From an uncultured Bacilli bacterium (GTDB lineage Bacteria; Bacillota_I; Bacilli_A; RF39; UBA660): a DNA stretch of 64,000 bases. Location of the stretch: the NCBI GenBank assembly GCA_934085825.1, contig CAKOHR010000002.1:120090-184089 (forward strand), given 5' to 3'. Of this stretch, positions 25,780 to 34,722 are shown one piece after another. Position 1 is the stretch's first letter. Each line of letters begins with the position of its first letter. The notes below the pieces were generated by a model. That model worked only from the letters and a program-made list of their open reading frames with translations. It did not search any database and was not told where the DNA came from. The translations under genes were made by a program, and so were the position numbers.

Positions 25780-26566
25780 CTATAAGTCCCCTTTCTATAA
25801 GTATTTTTGTTATGCAATCATAATTAATTTTATATAAATACATATTTTCTTTTATAGTTGCAAAATTTAGTATTTCATAATATTTGTCGCGTACATCAAA
25901 TAAAGCTTTTTCAACTGTTTTGGGTGATAGTTTATAGTATATATCTAAGACAATGTCATAAAATTCACTACCTAATGTTGCAATAAAATATTCAAATTGT
26001 TCTAAATTTTTTTCTAGATTACTTGGTAATATTTTGTTTTGTAAATCAAATTCAGTATATTTTTTTAAAGTTTCATTTTCACTTAACTTGGGTCTAAGTT
26101 TTACTTTATCAAATCCACTAAAAAGCATTTCATTATCTAGAATATAAAAGTCTATGTTATCATTCTTTTTTAGTAATCCAAAATTAAATAAGTGCCTATC
26201 ATCATATAATAAAATTGTATCAAATATAAATATTTTGATAATTTGCTTCATTAGTTTTGGTGTATCTTTTGGATACTTCTCTTCTAGAATACTCCATATT
26301 TCATATAAGCTTAGATTTACTATTCCAGCATCAGCAGCATCTTTATATTCTCCATCATTATTTAAATCATAACTTAAATAATAATATTCTCCATCAATGG
26401 AAATTATTTTATCATTTGCTGTATTAATACCACATAAGTTTGCTAAATAATTTCCTATAAGTTCATTCCCACCATCTTCAACTAATTTAAGATAATATTT
26501 TTTCCCTTTGAGAGATACAAAACATGGCGCTAGATCCACTTTAGATTTTAAATTTTCTTCATTCAT
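25760..26566 (-). CDS. Diverged HipA-like kinase-fold protein in the nusB-xseA operon
   Basis: The 268-residue protein is not annotated by obvious similarity, but its centre reads FDTILLYDDRHLFNFGLLKKN...DFYILDNEMLF. That fits the HipA/atypical kinase catalytic loop (D-x-H-x-x-N) followed by the metal-binding D-N of the activation segment (about D123, H125, N128, D144). Upstream, KYYLKLVEDGGNELIGNYLANLCGI fits the ATP-binding Lys (K27) and conserved Glu region. HipA is a Ser/Thr kinase toxin that blocks growth; no HipB-like repressor lies next to it. Position between nusB and xseA suggests operon membership. A degenerate or differently targeted kinase remains possible. Confidence 0.6.
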   Translation of the reverse strand: MNEENLKSKVDLAPCFVSLKGKKYYLKLVEDGGNELIGNYLANLCGINTANDKIISIDGEYYYLSYDLNNDGEYKDAADAGIVNLSLYEIWSILEEKYPKDTPKLMKQIIKIFIFDTILLYDDRHLFNFGLLKKNDNIDFYILDNEMLFSGFDKVKLRPKLSENETLKKYTEFDLQNKILPSNLEKNLEQFEYFIATLGSEFYDIVLDIYYKLSPKTVEKALFDVRDKYYEILNFATIKENMYLYKINYDCITKILIERGLIDGQRIH

Positions 26567-26568
26567 GT

Positions 26569-26964
26569 TTACTCTTTAATGTACTTATCTAAAACAGCAT
26601 TAACTATTTTTCTAACCGCATCATCACAATATTTTTTAGCAAGTTCAATAGCTTCATTAATTACTACTATTTCAGGAGTATCAGTAAATTTCAATTCATA
26701 TAAACCCATTCTTAAAATAGCTGCGCCAGTTTTATCAATTCTATCTATAGTCCATCCATCAATATATTTATTTGCAATTTCATCTAAAGAATCTTTATAA
26801 GTTGTAACTCCATATACAATATCTTTAACAAATTCGTTATCAATTTGTAAATTTTCTTTTATTACTTCATCAATTTCAAACGGGACTTTTCTATCTTCAT
26901 AAATGTCAATTTGATATAAAATAATCATTGCTATATTTCTTAATTCACTTCTAGTTTTTGTCAT
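26569..26964 (-). CDS. nusB: Transcription antitermination factor NusB
   Basis: NusB with NusE binds boxA in rRNA operons and prevents early termination. The 131-residue all-helical protein shows RSELRNIAMIILYQIDIY near the start, DRIDKTGAAILRMGLYEL, and PEIVVINEAIELAKKYCDDAVRKIVNAVLDKY, the signature C-terminal half. It starts the nusB-HipA-like-xseA set. Confidence 0.95.
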   Translation of the reverse strand: MTKTRSELRNIAMIILYQIDIYEDRKVPFEIDEVIKENLQIDNEFVKDIVYGVTTYKDSLDEIANKYIDGWTIDRIDKTGAAILRMGLYELKFTDTPEIVVINEAIELAKKYCDDAVRKIVNAVLDKYIKE

Positions 26965-27023
26965 AACCGCACCTCGCGTATAAATTATAACAAATTTTCA
27001 GATAAATTCATAGATATTTTTGA

Positions 27024-27060
27024 AAAGAATGTAACATTTTTTGTCACATTCTTTCTTTAT
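27024..27060. terminator. Hairpin between the sortase gene and nusB
   Basis: AAAGAATGTAACA (27024-27036) pairs with TGTCACATTCTTT (27042-27054) with one mismatch. The T-tract is better on the plus strand than on the minus, yet the only gene ending here is the minus-strand sortase; treated as its probable terminator. Confidence 0.5.
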
Positions 27061-27078
27061 TTTACTTGTAGTTATTAT

Positions 27079-27540
27079 CTATTTTAGATTTGCTTCAATT
27101 ATTAACTGATTACCTTTTCTTACCTGGTCACAAGTTGTTAAAATTAATTGATTTTCTTTATTTTTTATCTTTATCTTACCATTTTTCTTCTCACTTCTAA
27201 TATTTGCAATTTCATATTTTAAAATTTTATCTTTAAACTTGAGATATATTTCATCATCCTTTTCCAAATATTTTAAATCATTAAAATATGCAAGATTACC
27301 TGTGCCAGAATGAGCTGCTAAAATATAAGTATTTTCAATATTAGAATTTATCAAAGTGACATTTTTATCAACATCATTTAATTTGTTATTAATATCATAA
27401 AAACCATGAGTCATATTTAATGTAGGTATTATAAGATAACCATAATAATTACTTTTATCTAAAGAAATATCATTTTTTATGATTTCTTTTTTACATCCCA
27501 TCAACAAAAGTAATAAAAATACTAACCATATTTTTTTCAT
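27079..27540 (-). CDS. Sortase-family protein with a lipoprotein signal
   Basis: A 153-residue protein whose leader ends in LLLLLMGC, a lipobox with Cys16, so it should be a lipoprotein. The sortase core follows with its three catalytic residues: AAHSG (H77), LTTCDQ (C137, the TLxTC motif) and VRKGNQLII (R141). Sortases cut sorting signals and attach proteins to the wall or to each other. Most are held by a membrane helix, not by lipid. It is translated directly after the secreted protein at 27537-28523, the starts and stops overlapping as ATGA, which points to an enzyme-substrate pair. Confidence 0.82.
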   Translation of the reverse strand: MKKIWLVFLLLLLMGCKKEIIKNDISLDKSNYYGYLIIPTLNMTHGFYDINNKLNDVDKNVTLINSNIENTYILAAHSGTGNLAYFNDLKYLEKDDEIYLKFKDKILKYEIANIRSEKKNGKIKIKNKENQLILTTCDQVRKGNQLIIEANLK

Positions 27541-28523
27541 TCAAAATAGCACTTTTTCTTATAATAGATAATACTATACTCACTTACTTCAGTATTAGGT
27601 ACATCTATTAATATTTCTTCATTATCTAAAACATCTTGATTATCTTTTTTATTATCTGAATCTATTTCTTCTTTTATTGTTTTTTCATTTAGAACTTTAT
27701 CTTCTTCAGCATTCTTTATAACATCTTCATTATTTTCTTCATCTTTTGAATTATTAATAACCTCATCTTTCTTAACATACTTATAAAATATGCCTTCCCC
27801 GAATATATATAAATAATTACTACTGTCAGAAAAATCACATATTTTTCCATTTATTTCTATTTTTTCTGGATATGCTGGTTTATCAAAATAATATAATTTT
27901 CCTTTTCTAGTTGCATTATCAATCTCCAAGTCTTCTTCACTATATATTCCATCTATAAAATATCTTGATACATTTGCTGTTCTATCCATTTTAACAAGTT
28001 CACTAGTAACCCTAGCAGTCTTATTATCTTTTATAAAGTATTTTCCAGCTGGCAAAATTACTTCACAACTACTTTTACTTTTGCAAATACTCACTTCATT
28101 AAAATTTTCATCATAGATAGTTATGTCAGTATCACTATCTACACTTTCAATATATTTTCCATAACCACGATATATTGTTTTAAAAGTAACATTCATATTT
28201 TTTACTTTTCTGTCAAACTTAATTATTTTACTTTCATCATGTAAAATAATATCATCCATTTTTTCATAAGCACTATTACTAGTAGTTTCCACAATTTTAA
28301 TATTTAAACCTTTATTATAATAATATATTTTATTATTTGAATTCAAAAATACTCTTTCTATAAAAGCATTTGTATCATTATTATAAATTTCAATAGTTAA
28401 ATTGGAATATGTCATATCAATTTCAAATTTTACATAATTTTTATTATTTACCTCCGTTTCTGCACCATAGCAATTTGTTACTCCGATTAGCATTAAAGCT
28501 AAAAATACTGCAATTTTTTTCAT
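27537..28523 (-). CDS. Secreted protein with degenerate sorting signal, possible sortase substrate
   Basis: A 328-residue protein with a clear signal peptide (MKKIAVFLALMLIGVTNCYG). About 30-225 is beta-rich with Thr/Asp/Asn content typical of wall-exposed domains and a disulfide-possible CKSKSSC; about 230-305 is a highly acidic linker. The C-terminus is VPNTEVSEYSIIYYKKK plus four residues: a VPxT-like motif, a very short hydrophobic stretch and a basic tail, like a sorting signal that has lost its Gly and most of its membrane helix. The overlap with the sortase gene supports the pairing. No function beyond that is proposed. Confidence 0.7.
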   Translation of the reverse strand: MKKIAVFLALMLIGVTNCYGAETEVNNKNYVKFEIDMTYSNLTIEIYNNDTNAFIERVFLNSNNKIYYYNKGLNIKIVETTSNSAYEKMDDIILHDESKIIKFDRKVKNMNVTFKTIYRGYGKYIESVDSDTDITIYDENFNEVSICKSKSSCEVILPAGKYFIKDNKTARVTSELVKMDRTANVSRYFIDGIYSEEDLEIDNATRKGKLYYFDKPAYPEKIEINGKICDFSDSSNYLYIFGEGIFYKYVKKDEVINNSKDEENNEDVIKNAEEDKVLNEKTIKEEIDSDNKKDNQDVLDNEEILIDVPNTEVSEYSIIYYKKKCYFE

Positions 28524-28588
28524 ATAATTTCATCTCCTCGAGAAATAATCTAACACTAAAATATCTAAAAGTACATAGGAGATTTTGA

Positions 28589-28614
28589 CAAAAAAAGAAG
28601 GATTTTCATCCTTC
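28589..28614 (-). terminator. Intrinsic terminator after the 36-residue gene
   Basis: GAAGGAT (28597-28603 on the plus strand) pairs with ATCCTTC (28608-28614) around a 4-base loop; reading the minus strand the stem is followed by seven T's (28596-28590). Confidence 0.85.
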
Positions 28615-28639
28615 ATGTCGATTTTTGTTAAATTATATA

Positions 28640-28750
28640 CTATTTACTTTTCTTTTTAGCATTTTTACTTATTAATCTTACCTTAACACCTTTATATAAA
28701 GCAAATTGTTTTTTAACGCCTTCAGGTAAATTTTTCTTAAATGTTTTCAT
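28640..28750 (-). CDS. 36-residue basic small protein
   Basis: An open frame of 36 codons begins at ATG 28750 with a GAGGTG ribosome site seven bases upstream and ends in TAG at 28640, followed 25 bases later by a strong terminator. The peptide begins MKTFKKNLPEGVKKQF and ends in a run of Lys (NAKKKSK); it has 11 Lys and one Arg and no membrane helix. Ribosome site and terminator support a real, separately transcribed gene. Role unknown; RNA binding is conceivable from its charge. Confidence 0.65.
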   Translation of the reverse strand: MKTFKKNLPEGVKKQFALYKGVKVRLISKNAKKKSK

Positions 28751-28823
28751 TACTGCACCTCACTTCTTTTCTTATAGATTATACCATACTATCTATTAAA
28801 ATATCAATAAATTCTGCTTAAGT

Positions 28824-30383
28824 CTATTTATTTTTATATTTTTTATATATACTTTCAAACACTTTTATGCCATCCATGGCACTTGTTGTAATACCCCCGG
28901 CATATCCAGCTCCTTCACCACAGGGATAAATACCTTTAACATTTGAATTAAAATCTTCATCACGAACAATACGAACTGGACTACTAGTTCTAGCTTCTGG
29001 TGCTGCAATAACTGAAGCATCACCATTAAAACCATTTATTTTATTATTAAAATAATCAATTCCTTCTTTTAAACTTTCATTTATAAAATTTGGAAAAATA
29101 TCATTTATATTTGCTAAATGTGTTTTGCCTTTAAAAGCATCAATATTTATATTTTCTGAAATCGTATTATTTTTATAATCAACATATCTTTGAATAGGAA
29201 TAACACCATTTCCAATATTATATGCTTTTTGTTCTAAATCTTCTTGAAACCTTATTCCATCTAAAGGATTACTTCCAAAGTCTTCCGGTGATACAGTTAC
29301 TACAATAGCACTATTAGCAAAGCCAGAATCTCTTTTATAATTACTCATGCCATTTACACAAATACCATCCGGGGTACTTCTACTATTTACGACATAACCA
29401 CCTGGACACATACAAAAACTATAAACCCCACGACCACTTTTACTTTTAAAGGTCAGTTTGTATGATGCTGATGGCAAAAATGAATAATTTATTGGATATT
29501 GATTTTCATTAATCATTTCTTGAGGATGAATTATTCTAACGCCAACTGCAAAAGGTTTAGCTTCCATATAGATATTTTTATGATTTAACATTTTAAAGGT
29601 ATCACGAGCTGAGTGACCAATAGCTAAGACTAATACATCAGTTTCAAAGTATTTATCACCTACTTTGATAGATTTTATTTTATCATTTTCTATTACAATA
29701 TCTTCCATACAAGAATTATAATGAATTTCCGCGCCCATAGCTATTATTTTTTCTCTTAAATTTATAACTACTTTTCTTAAAATATCGGTACCAATATGTG
29801 GTTTACTATCGTACATTATTTCTTCCGGAGCTCCGCACTCTACAAAAATCTTAAATACTTCCCTCATTCTACCAGCTTTATCTTTAACTAAAGTATTAAG
29901 CTTTCCATCACTAAATGTACCTGCTCCACCTTCACCAAATTGAACATTACTATAATCAGCAAAATTATTATTTTGCCATAAGTCTTCAACTGTTTTAACT
30001 CTTTGTTCTATTTTTTCACCACGTTCAAAAAGTATCGGCTTATATCCATTTTTGGCAAGGCAAAAGGTACAAAACAAACCTGCTGGTCCTGCCCCAATAA
30101 CTATTGGTCTTTTATTTAATGTTTCTTTTCCCATCTCAGGAAGTACATACTCTTCATTTTCCACTTTAACTATGTTTTCTTTCAAAAAATTATTTTCATT
30201 ATCTATTTCAACATCTAAATCAAATACATAAGAAAACATGTGTTTACTTCGAGCATCAATCGCCTTTTTATGAATATTTACTTTTTTAAGTTTTTCTTTA
30301 TTTACTTTTAGCTTTTTACTTGCAAGTTCATAAATATCAATATTTTCTTTAATTTCAGTTTTAATACTTTTAATTCTAATCAT
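28824..30383 (-). CDS. FAD-dependent oxidoreductase (COG2509-type)
   Basis: From ATG 30383 (MIRIKSIKTEIKENID) the protein has 519 residues; an upstream TTG at 30398 is less likely because the GGTGAT ribosome site suits the ATG. An N-terminal alpha/beta segment of about 85 residues precedes a Rossmann FAD site (PIVIGAGPAGLFCTFCLAKNG). Motifs NVQFGEGGAGTFSDGKLNT and GICVNGMSNYKRDSG, and the C-terminal YPCGEGAGYAGGITTSAMDG, match the uncharacterised COG2509 family of NAD/FAD-dependent dehydrogenases. It overlaps the preceding flavoprotein by eight bases. The substrate is unknown. Confidence 0.88.
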   Translation of the reverse strand: MIRIKSIKTEIKENIDIYELASKKLKVNKEKLKKVNIHKKAIDARSKHMFSYVFDLDVEIDNENNFLKENIVKVENEEYVLPEMGKETLNKRPIVIGAGPAGLFCTFCLAKNGYKPILFERGEKIEQRVKTVEDLWQNNNFADYSNVQFGEGGAGTFSDGKLNTLVKDKAGRMREVFKIFVECGAPEEIMYDSKPHIGTDILRKVVINLREKIIAMGAEIHYNSCMEDIVIENDKIKSIKVGDKYFETDVLVLAIGHSARDTFKMLNHKNIYMEAKPFAVGVRIIHPQEMINENQYPINYSFLPSASYKLTFKSKSGRGVYSFCMCPGGYVVNSRSTPDGICVNGMSNYKRDSGFANSAIVVTVSPEDFGSNPLDGIRFQEDLEQKAYNIGNGVIPIQRYVDYKNNTISENINIDAFKGKTHLANINDIFPNFINESLKEGIDYFNNKINGFNGDASVIAAPEARTSSPVRIVRDEDFNSNVKGIYPCGEGAGYAGGITTSAMDGIKVFESIYKKYKNK

Positions 30384-31542
30384 GATTATCACCTGCAACT
30401 AGTCCTGTTATAAAACTTATAGTTAAGTTATATCCTCCACAATCACCATCTAAATCAAGAACTTCTCCAGCAAAATAAAGATTTTTAACAAGTTTAGACT
30501 CCATTGTTTCTAAATTTATTTCTTCTAAAGATACTCCACCACTAGTTACCTGCGCATCTAAATATCCTTTAGTGTCTTTAATAGAAACTCTAAAGTTAGT
30601 TAAAGTTTCAATAAATTTACTTTTTTCATCTATTTTTAATTCACACCATTTTTTATCTTTAACTTTTAAGTATTTAAGTATTAAATTATTTAATTTATAA
30701 TCTAAAAATCCATCACATACATTTATTAGATATTTATCTTTATTTTCTTCCATGTATTTATTTAAATCATCTGTCCATGGGCAAAAATTAATTCTTACTT
30801 CACATGTTTTTTCTTCATTTAAAGCAAACCTTATATCACGACTTAAATTAAAAATACAAATACCACTTAAACCAAAGCTAGTAAGTTGAAGTTCACCATG
30901 TTCTTTTTTTATTTTGTTTCCATCAATATAACTTGATGCATCTACTTCGCATCTAATACCAGACCATTCTTTTTCTAAACCAGTTTTTGTTTCTAGTGCC
31001 ATCAAAGATGGATTTAAATTAGTTACTTTATGGCCAAAAGCTTTAGCTAAGTAAAAGCCTTCACCAGTACTTCCCGTCTTTGGATAGCTAAGACCACCGG
31101 TGGTAATAATTACTTTATCAAAAACTTCCTTATTTATAATAAATTTATTATCTTTTCTTTTTATATTCTCTATATAAGTATTAAATCTAAAATCTACATC
31201 TAAAGAACTTTTCAAACAAGATAAAACACTAGATGATTTTTCACTATATGGATAAAGATAACCATTTTTATCTTTTAAAACTAAACCTATTTCTTTGAAA
31301 AAGTTATTTACTTTATCTATATTTTTATCATTTATTATCTTTTTTATAAGTTCGTTGTTACTTGAATGATATTTACTTAAATCATTATTAGTATTTCCAA
31401 TATTACATCTTCCACTTCCAGTTAAAAGAAGTTTTTTACCAGCATCGTTATTTCCATCAAATACCACAACCTTGTTTTCTTTTGATATGAATTTGGCTGC
31501 TGCTAAACCTGCTGGTCCTGCTCCAATAATTGCTACTTTCAT
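30376..31542 (-). CDS. HI0933/BaiN-family flavoprotein
   Basis: The 388-residue protein begins with the dinucleotide-binding motif VAIIGAGPAGLAAAKF, then LLTGSGRCNIGNTN, ITTGGLSYPKTGSTGEGF, and ends NLYFAGEVLDLDGDCGGYNLTISFITG, all markers of the HI0933 family (COG2081), which includes BaiN, an enzyme reducing bile-acid intermediates. Most members have no proven substrate, so BaiN activity is not claimed. It overlaps addA by four bases and the next flavoprotein by eight. Confidence 0.88.
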   Translation of the reverse strand: MKVAIIGAGPAGLAAAKFISKENKVVVFDGNNDAGKKLLLTGSGRCNIGNTNNDLSKYHSSNNELIKKIINDKNIDKVNNFFKEIGLVLKDKNGYLYPYSEKSSSVLSCLKSSLDVDFRFNTYIENIKRKDNKFIINKEVFDKVIITTGGLSYPKTGSTGEGFYLAKAFGHKVTNLNPSLMALETKTGLEKEWSGIRCEVDASSYIDGNKIKKEHGELQLTSFGLSGICIFNLSRDIRFALNEEKTCEVRINFCPWTDDLNKYMEENKDKYLINVCDGFLDYKLNNLILKYLKVKDKKWCELKIDEKSKFIETLTNFRVSIKDTKGYLDAQVTSGGVSLEEINLETMESKLVKNLYFAGEVLDLDGDCGGYNLTISFITGLVAGDNHD

Positions 31543-34500
31543 GCTTTCACCTCTATTTCTTTTACTTTGTTATCTAAAATTGAATATAAATATAAATAAA
31601 CTTCTTTATCACTGATACTTTTTACATAATCATAATATACACCTAATTGCTTAATATAATTTTCATCATCTATATTTTTAAGTTTGTAATCCACAATAAA
31701 TATTTTGTCACTATACTCAAGCATTAAATCTATAATACCATGATATTTAATATCATCCTTTTCAAACATAAACTCTAGTTCTTGATAAATTTCTGCATTT
31801 TTAAAATCAAAATTTTCTAATAATTTATTTATATACTTATTATCAGTTTTAGTATTTTTAAAATCAGTTAATTCAAATATTTCATGCATCTTGGTACCAA
31901 ATTCTAAAGTCTTAGCTTCTTCTTTTGTTAAAATATTCTTTATTGTTTTAGATGCATGTTTCTTTTCTACTTCTTCATATAAAACTTCATCATCATATAT
32001 TATCATCTCTTCTTTAGATTTTTCTAAATTTTTACTTATTGCTTTACTAAATTCATATTCTTTAGATAGACCAATATTATTTAAATTAACACTTGTTACA
32101 TATTTTGCTATATTACCATATATACTTTCTAAAAAATTATAAAACGACCTAAAACTTAAACCTTCCAGAAAATCTACTTCCTCGCAATGTCTAGTTTTAT
32201 CCTTTACTTCAGGCATTACCATGATAATCTTTTCTTTAGCTCTGGTTAAAGCTACATAAAATAGTCTTATTTTTTCTGCTACTTCATTTAAGTAATATTC
32301 ATTTTTAACAAGCTGTTTAATAAATACTTCGCCGATACCATCTTTATAATATGGCGTTATAATTCCATACTTGTTATCAAACATAAATTTATTTTTTAAA
32401 TCACTTAAATTAAATGTTTTGGGAAACCCTGTAAAATAACATATTGGAAATTCAAGTCCTTTTGATTTATGAATATTCATCATTTTAACAGATACACTAC
32501 TTGATTTAGCTTCTTTATATTTTATTTCACTTCCGGAAGCTGCTAAGTCTTCAAGATACTTACTAAAGTCTAGACTTGTAAAACCTAAGCTTTCAACATT
32601 TTCTGCTAGCCCTAGCAAATAGTTCATTCTCTTTATGCCAGCATCAACATTACCCACTAAAATAAATTTTTCATAAAAATTAAAATCATTAATAATTCTT
32701 TTTAAAAGCATACTTGGGGTTAGTTCATCTAATTCTTTACTTATATCTTTACATACTCTAAATACTTCACTTCTAAATATACCATTATTTTCTAAAGCAT
32801 TAAATATTTCAGCATCATTTAAACCACCAACATAACTTCTGGCAACACTAGTAAAATAATATCTAAACTTTTTATCATACACTTCATTTTTAATAGAAAA
32901 ACATAAATTAATAATATTTTTAATAATGTAAATATCATTTTCTTCCATTAAATTACTATCTTTATATATTTCCATTGGTATATTAAAGTACTCAAATACC
33001 TTTTTAAATAAATTCATTTTACTACCACGATCAAGTATAATACAAAAATCATTATAAGTAGCTTTTCTCATTTTTTCTAAGTCAAAATCATATACTTCAT
33101 AAGCTTCATTAATTTTCTTCTTAATATCATTTGCTATTATAAAAGCTTCTATTTCATCATTTGAATACTTCTTATCTTCATTATTATAAGTATAAATATC
33201 CATATAATTATTGTTATTATTAGCACCAAGAGTAACATAAGCCTTGTTACCAAAAATCATGGCATGACTTTCTTTATAGTTTATACCCCCGAGTTCTTTT
33301 GTCATAAGGCGAGCAAATATTTCATTAATATTAAAAAGCACTTCTTCTCTAGATCTGAAGTTTTTAAGTAAATCTATCTTTACACCGCCATCTTCCATAG
33401 TATATCTATCATACTTATTTTTAAATATTAAGGGATTAGCATTTCTAAATCTATATATAGATTGTTTTATATCTCCGACCATATAAACATTATCATTTTC
33501 TAAATATTTAATAAATGTTTCTTGTAAATCACTTGTATCTTGATATTCATCAATCATTATTTCATTGAATTTATTTTTAAGTTCTTCTCTGATACTTTCA
33601 TTTTCTTCCACTAGTTTAATAGCCATTTTAGCTATATCTGTAAATTCATAAGCATCATATTCTTTCTTAAAAGTATTTATTTTATCATCAAGTTCATGAA
33701 TAATTTCTATAATTATTTCAGCATAATCTTTAGTGCTTAAATATGCACTTTTTAATTCTTCTTCACTATAAAATATTAAATCACTTAGTGTTTTAAATGT
33801 ATCTTGAATATTCTCTTTTAAAGCCTTACCTTCTTCATCTAATTTAGTAAACCTACCTAAAGTACAATCTTTATACTTATATAAATCATTAAAGTCGTGC
33901 GGAGAAAAAAGATTAGAAACACTATCATATAACTTTTGATAAGATGCACTATCCATGTAGCTTTCTATTTCAAGTACCATATTTTCTAGGGACTCCGATA
34001 AAGATTTAACATATTTAAAATATTCATCAAAACATTTATTTACATATTCAGCACTATAAAAATTATTTACATAATTATTTAAATAAGCATCTTTATCATA
34101 TTTTAAATCAAGTAATCTATTAATGCTTAAAACTGACGTTTTTATTAATGCATCATCTCTATTAGTAAAATCTTCGATTAATTTTAAAAATCTATCATCT
34201 TTTTCTTCATAAAATTTTTCTAATATCTCTTCTAAAATTTCCTTTCTTTTTAAATTAATAATTGATGCATCAATAATACTAATATCCTTGCTCATGTTAA
34301 GAACATAATGATACTTTTTAACTAAATTTAAAGCGAAAGCATCGAACGTTGTTATATATGCTTGATCTAAATATTCAAGTTGATCTTTTAATCCTGCTTT
34401 TTTTATTTTTTTCCTAATTCTGGCAGCCATTTCACCTGCAGCTTCATTAGTGAATGTTAGCATTAAAATATTTCTAATATCTATGCCATCTTTAAGTTTT

Positions 34501-34613
34501 CTTATTACTCTTTCTGATAATACTGCAGTTTTACCAGAACCTGCACCTGCAGATACTATAATATTATTACCTTCTAAATTAACTGCTTTAGCTTGTTCAG
34601 GAGTCAAATTCAT
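31539..34613 (-). CDS. addA: ATP-dependent helicase/nuclease subunit A
   Basis: AddA is the UvrD-like 3'-5' helicase and nuclease subunit of AddAB, which processes double-strand breaks for RecA. From ATG 34613 (MNLTPEQAKAVN; GAGGTG upstream) it has 1024 residues, shorter than the about 1230 of Bacillus. Helicase motifs: AGAGSGKTAVL (Walker A), DEYQDTSDLQE (Walker B), and VSVKMMNIHKSKGLEFPICYF. The C-terminal nuclease domain has GIIDLMLEY and FIVDYKLK. A longer frame to 34664 lacks a ribosome site. addB lies upstream at 110 bases. Confidence 0.95.
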   Translation of the reverse strand: MNLTPEQAKAVNLEGNNIIVSAGAGSGKTAVLSERVIRKLKDGIDIRNILMLTFTNEAAGEMAARIRKKIKKAGLKDQLEYLDQAYITTFDAFALNLVKKYHYVLNMSKDISIIDASIINLKRKEILEEILEKFYEEKDDRFLKLIEDFTNRDDALIKTSVLSINRLLDLKYDKDAYLNNYVNNFYSAEYVNKCFDEYFKYVKSLSESLENMVLEIESYMDSASYQKLYDSVSNLFSPHDFNDLYKYKDCTLGRFTKLDEEGKALKENIQDTFKTLSDLIFYSEEELKSAYLSTKDYAEIIIEIIHELDDKINTFKKEYDAYEFTDIAKMAIKLVEENESIREELKNKFNEIMIDEYQDTSDLQETFIKYLENDNVYMVGDIKQSIYRFRNANPLIFKNKYDRYTMEDGGVKIDLLKNFRSREEVLFNINEIFARLMTKELGGINYKESHAMIFGNKAYVTLGANNNNNYMDIYTYNNEDKKYSNDEIEAFIIANDIKKKINEAYEVYDFDLEKMRKATYNDFCIILDRGSKMNLFKKVFEYFNIPMEIYKDSNLMEENDIYIIKNIINLCFSIKNEVYDKKFRYYFTSVARSYVGGLNDAEIFNALENNGIFRSEVFRVCKDISKELDELTPSMLLKRIINDFNFYEKFILVGNVDAGIKRMNYLLGLAENVESLGFTSLDFSKYLEDLAASGSEIKYKEAKSSSVSVKMMNIHKSKGLEFPICYFTGFPKTFNLSDLKNKFMFDNKYGIITPYYKDGIGEVFIKQLVKNEYYLNEVAEKIRLFYVALTRAKEKIIMVMPEVKDKTRHCEEVDFLEGLSFRSFYNFLESIYGNIAKYVTSVNLNNIGLSKEYEFSKAISKNLEKSKEEMIIYDDEVLYEEVEKKHASKTIKNILTKEEAKTLEFGTKMHEIFELTDFKNTKTDNKYINKLLENFDFKNAEIYQELEFMFEKDDIKYHGIIDLMLEYSDKIFIVDYKLKNIDDENYIKQLGVYYDYVKSISDKEVYLYLYSILDNKVKEIEVKA

Positions 34614-34722
34614 CTTCTTCACCTCTTTTAGTGTAACACACATTATATTTTTTTGTTCATTCATACGGACATTTTATTATTTATCCGTATCATTGTCAAT
34701 AAAATTAAATTTCAAAACACAA

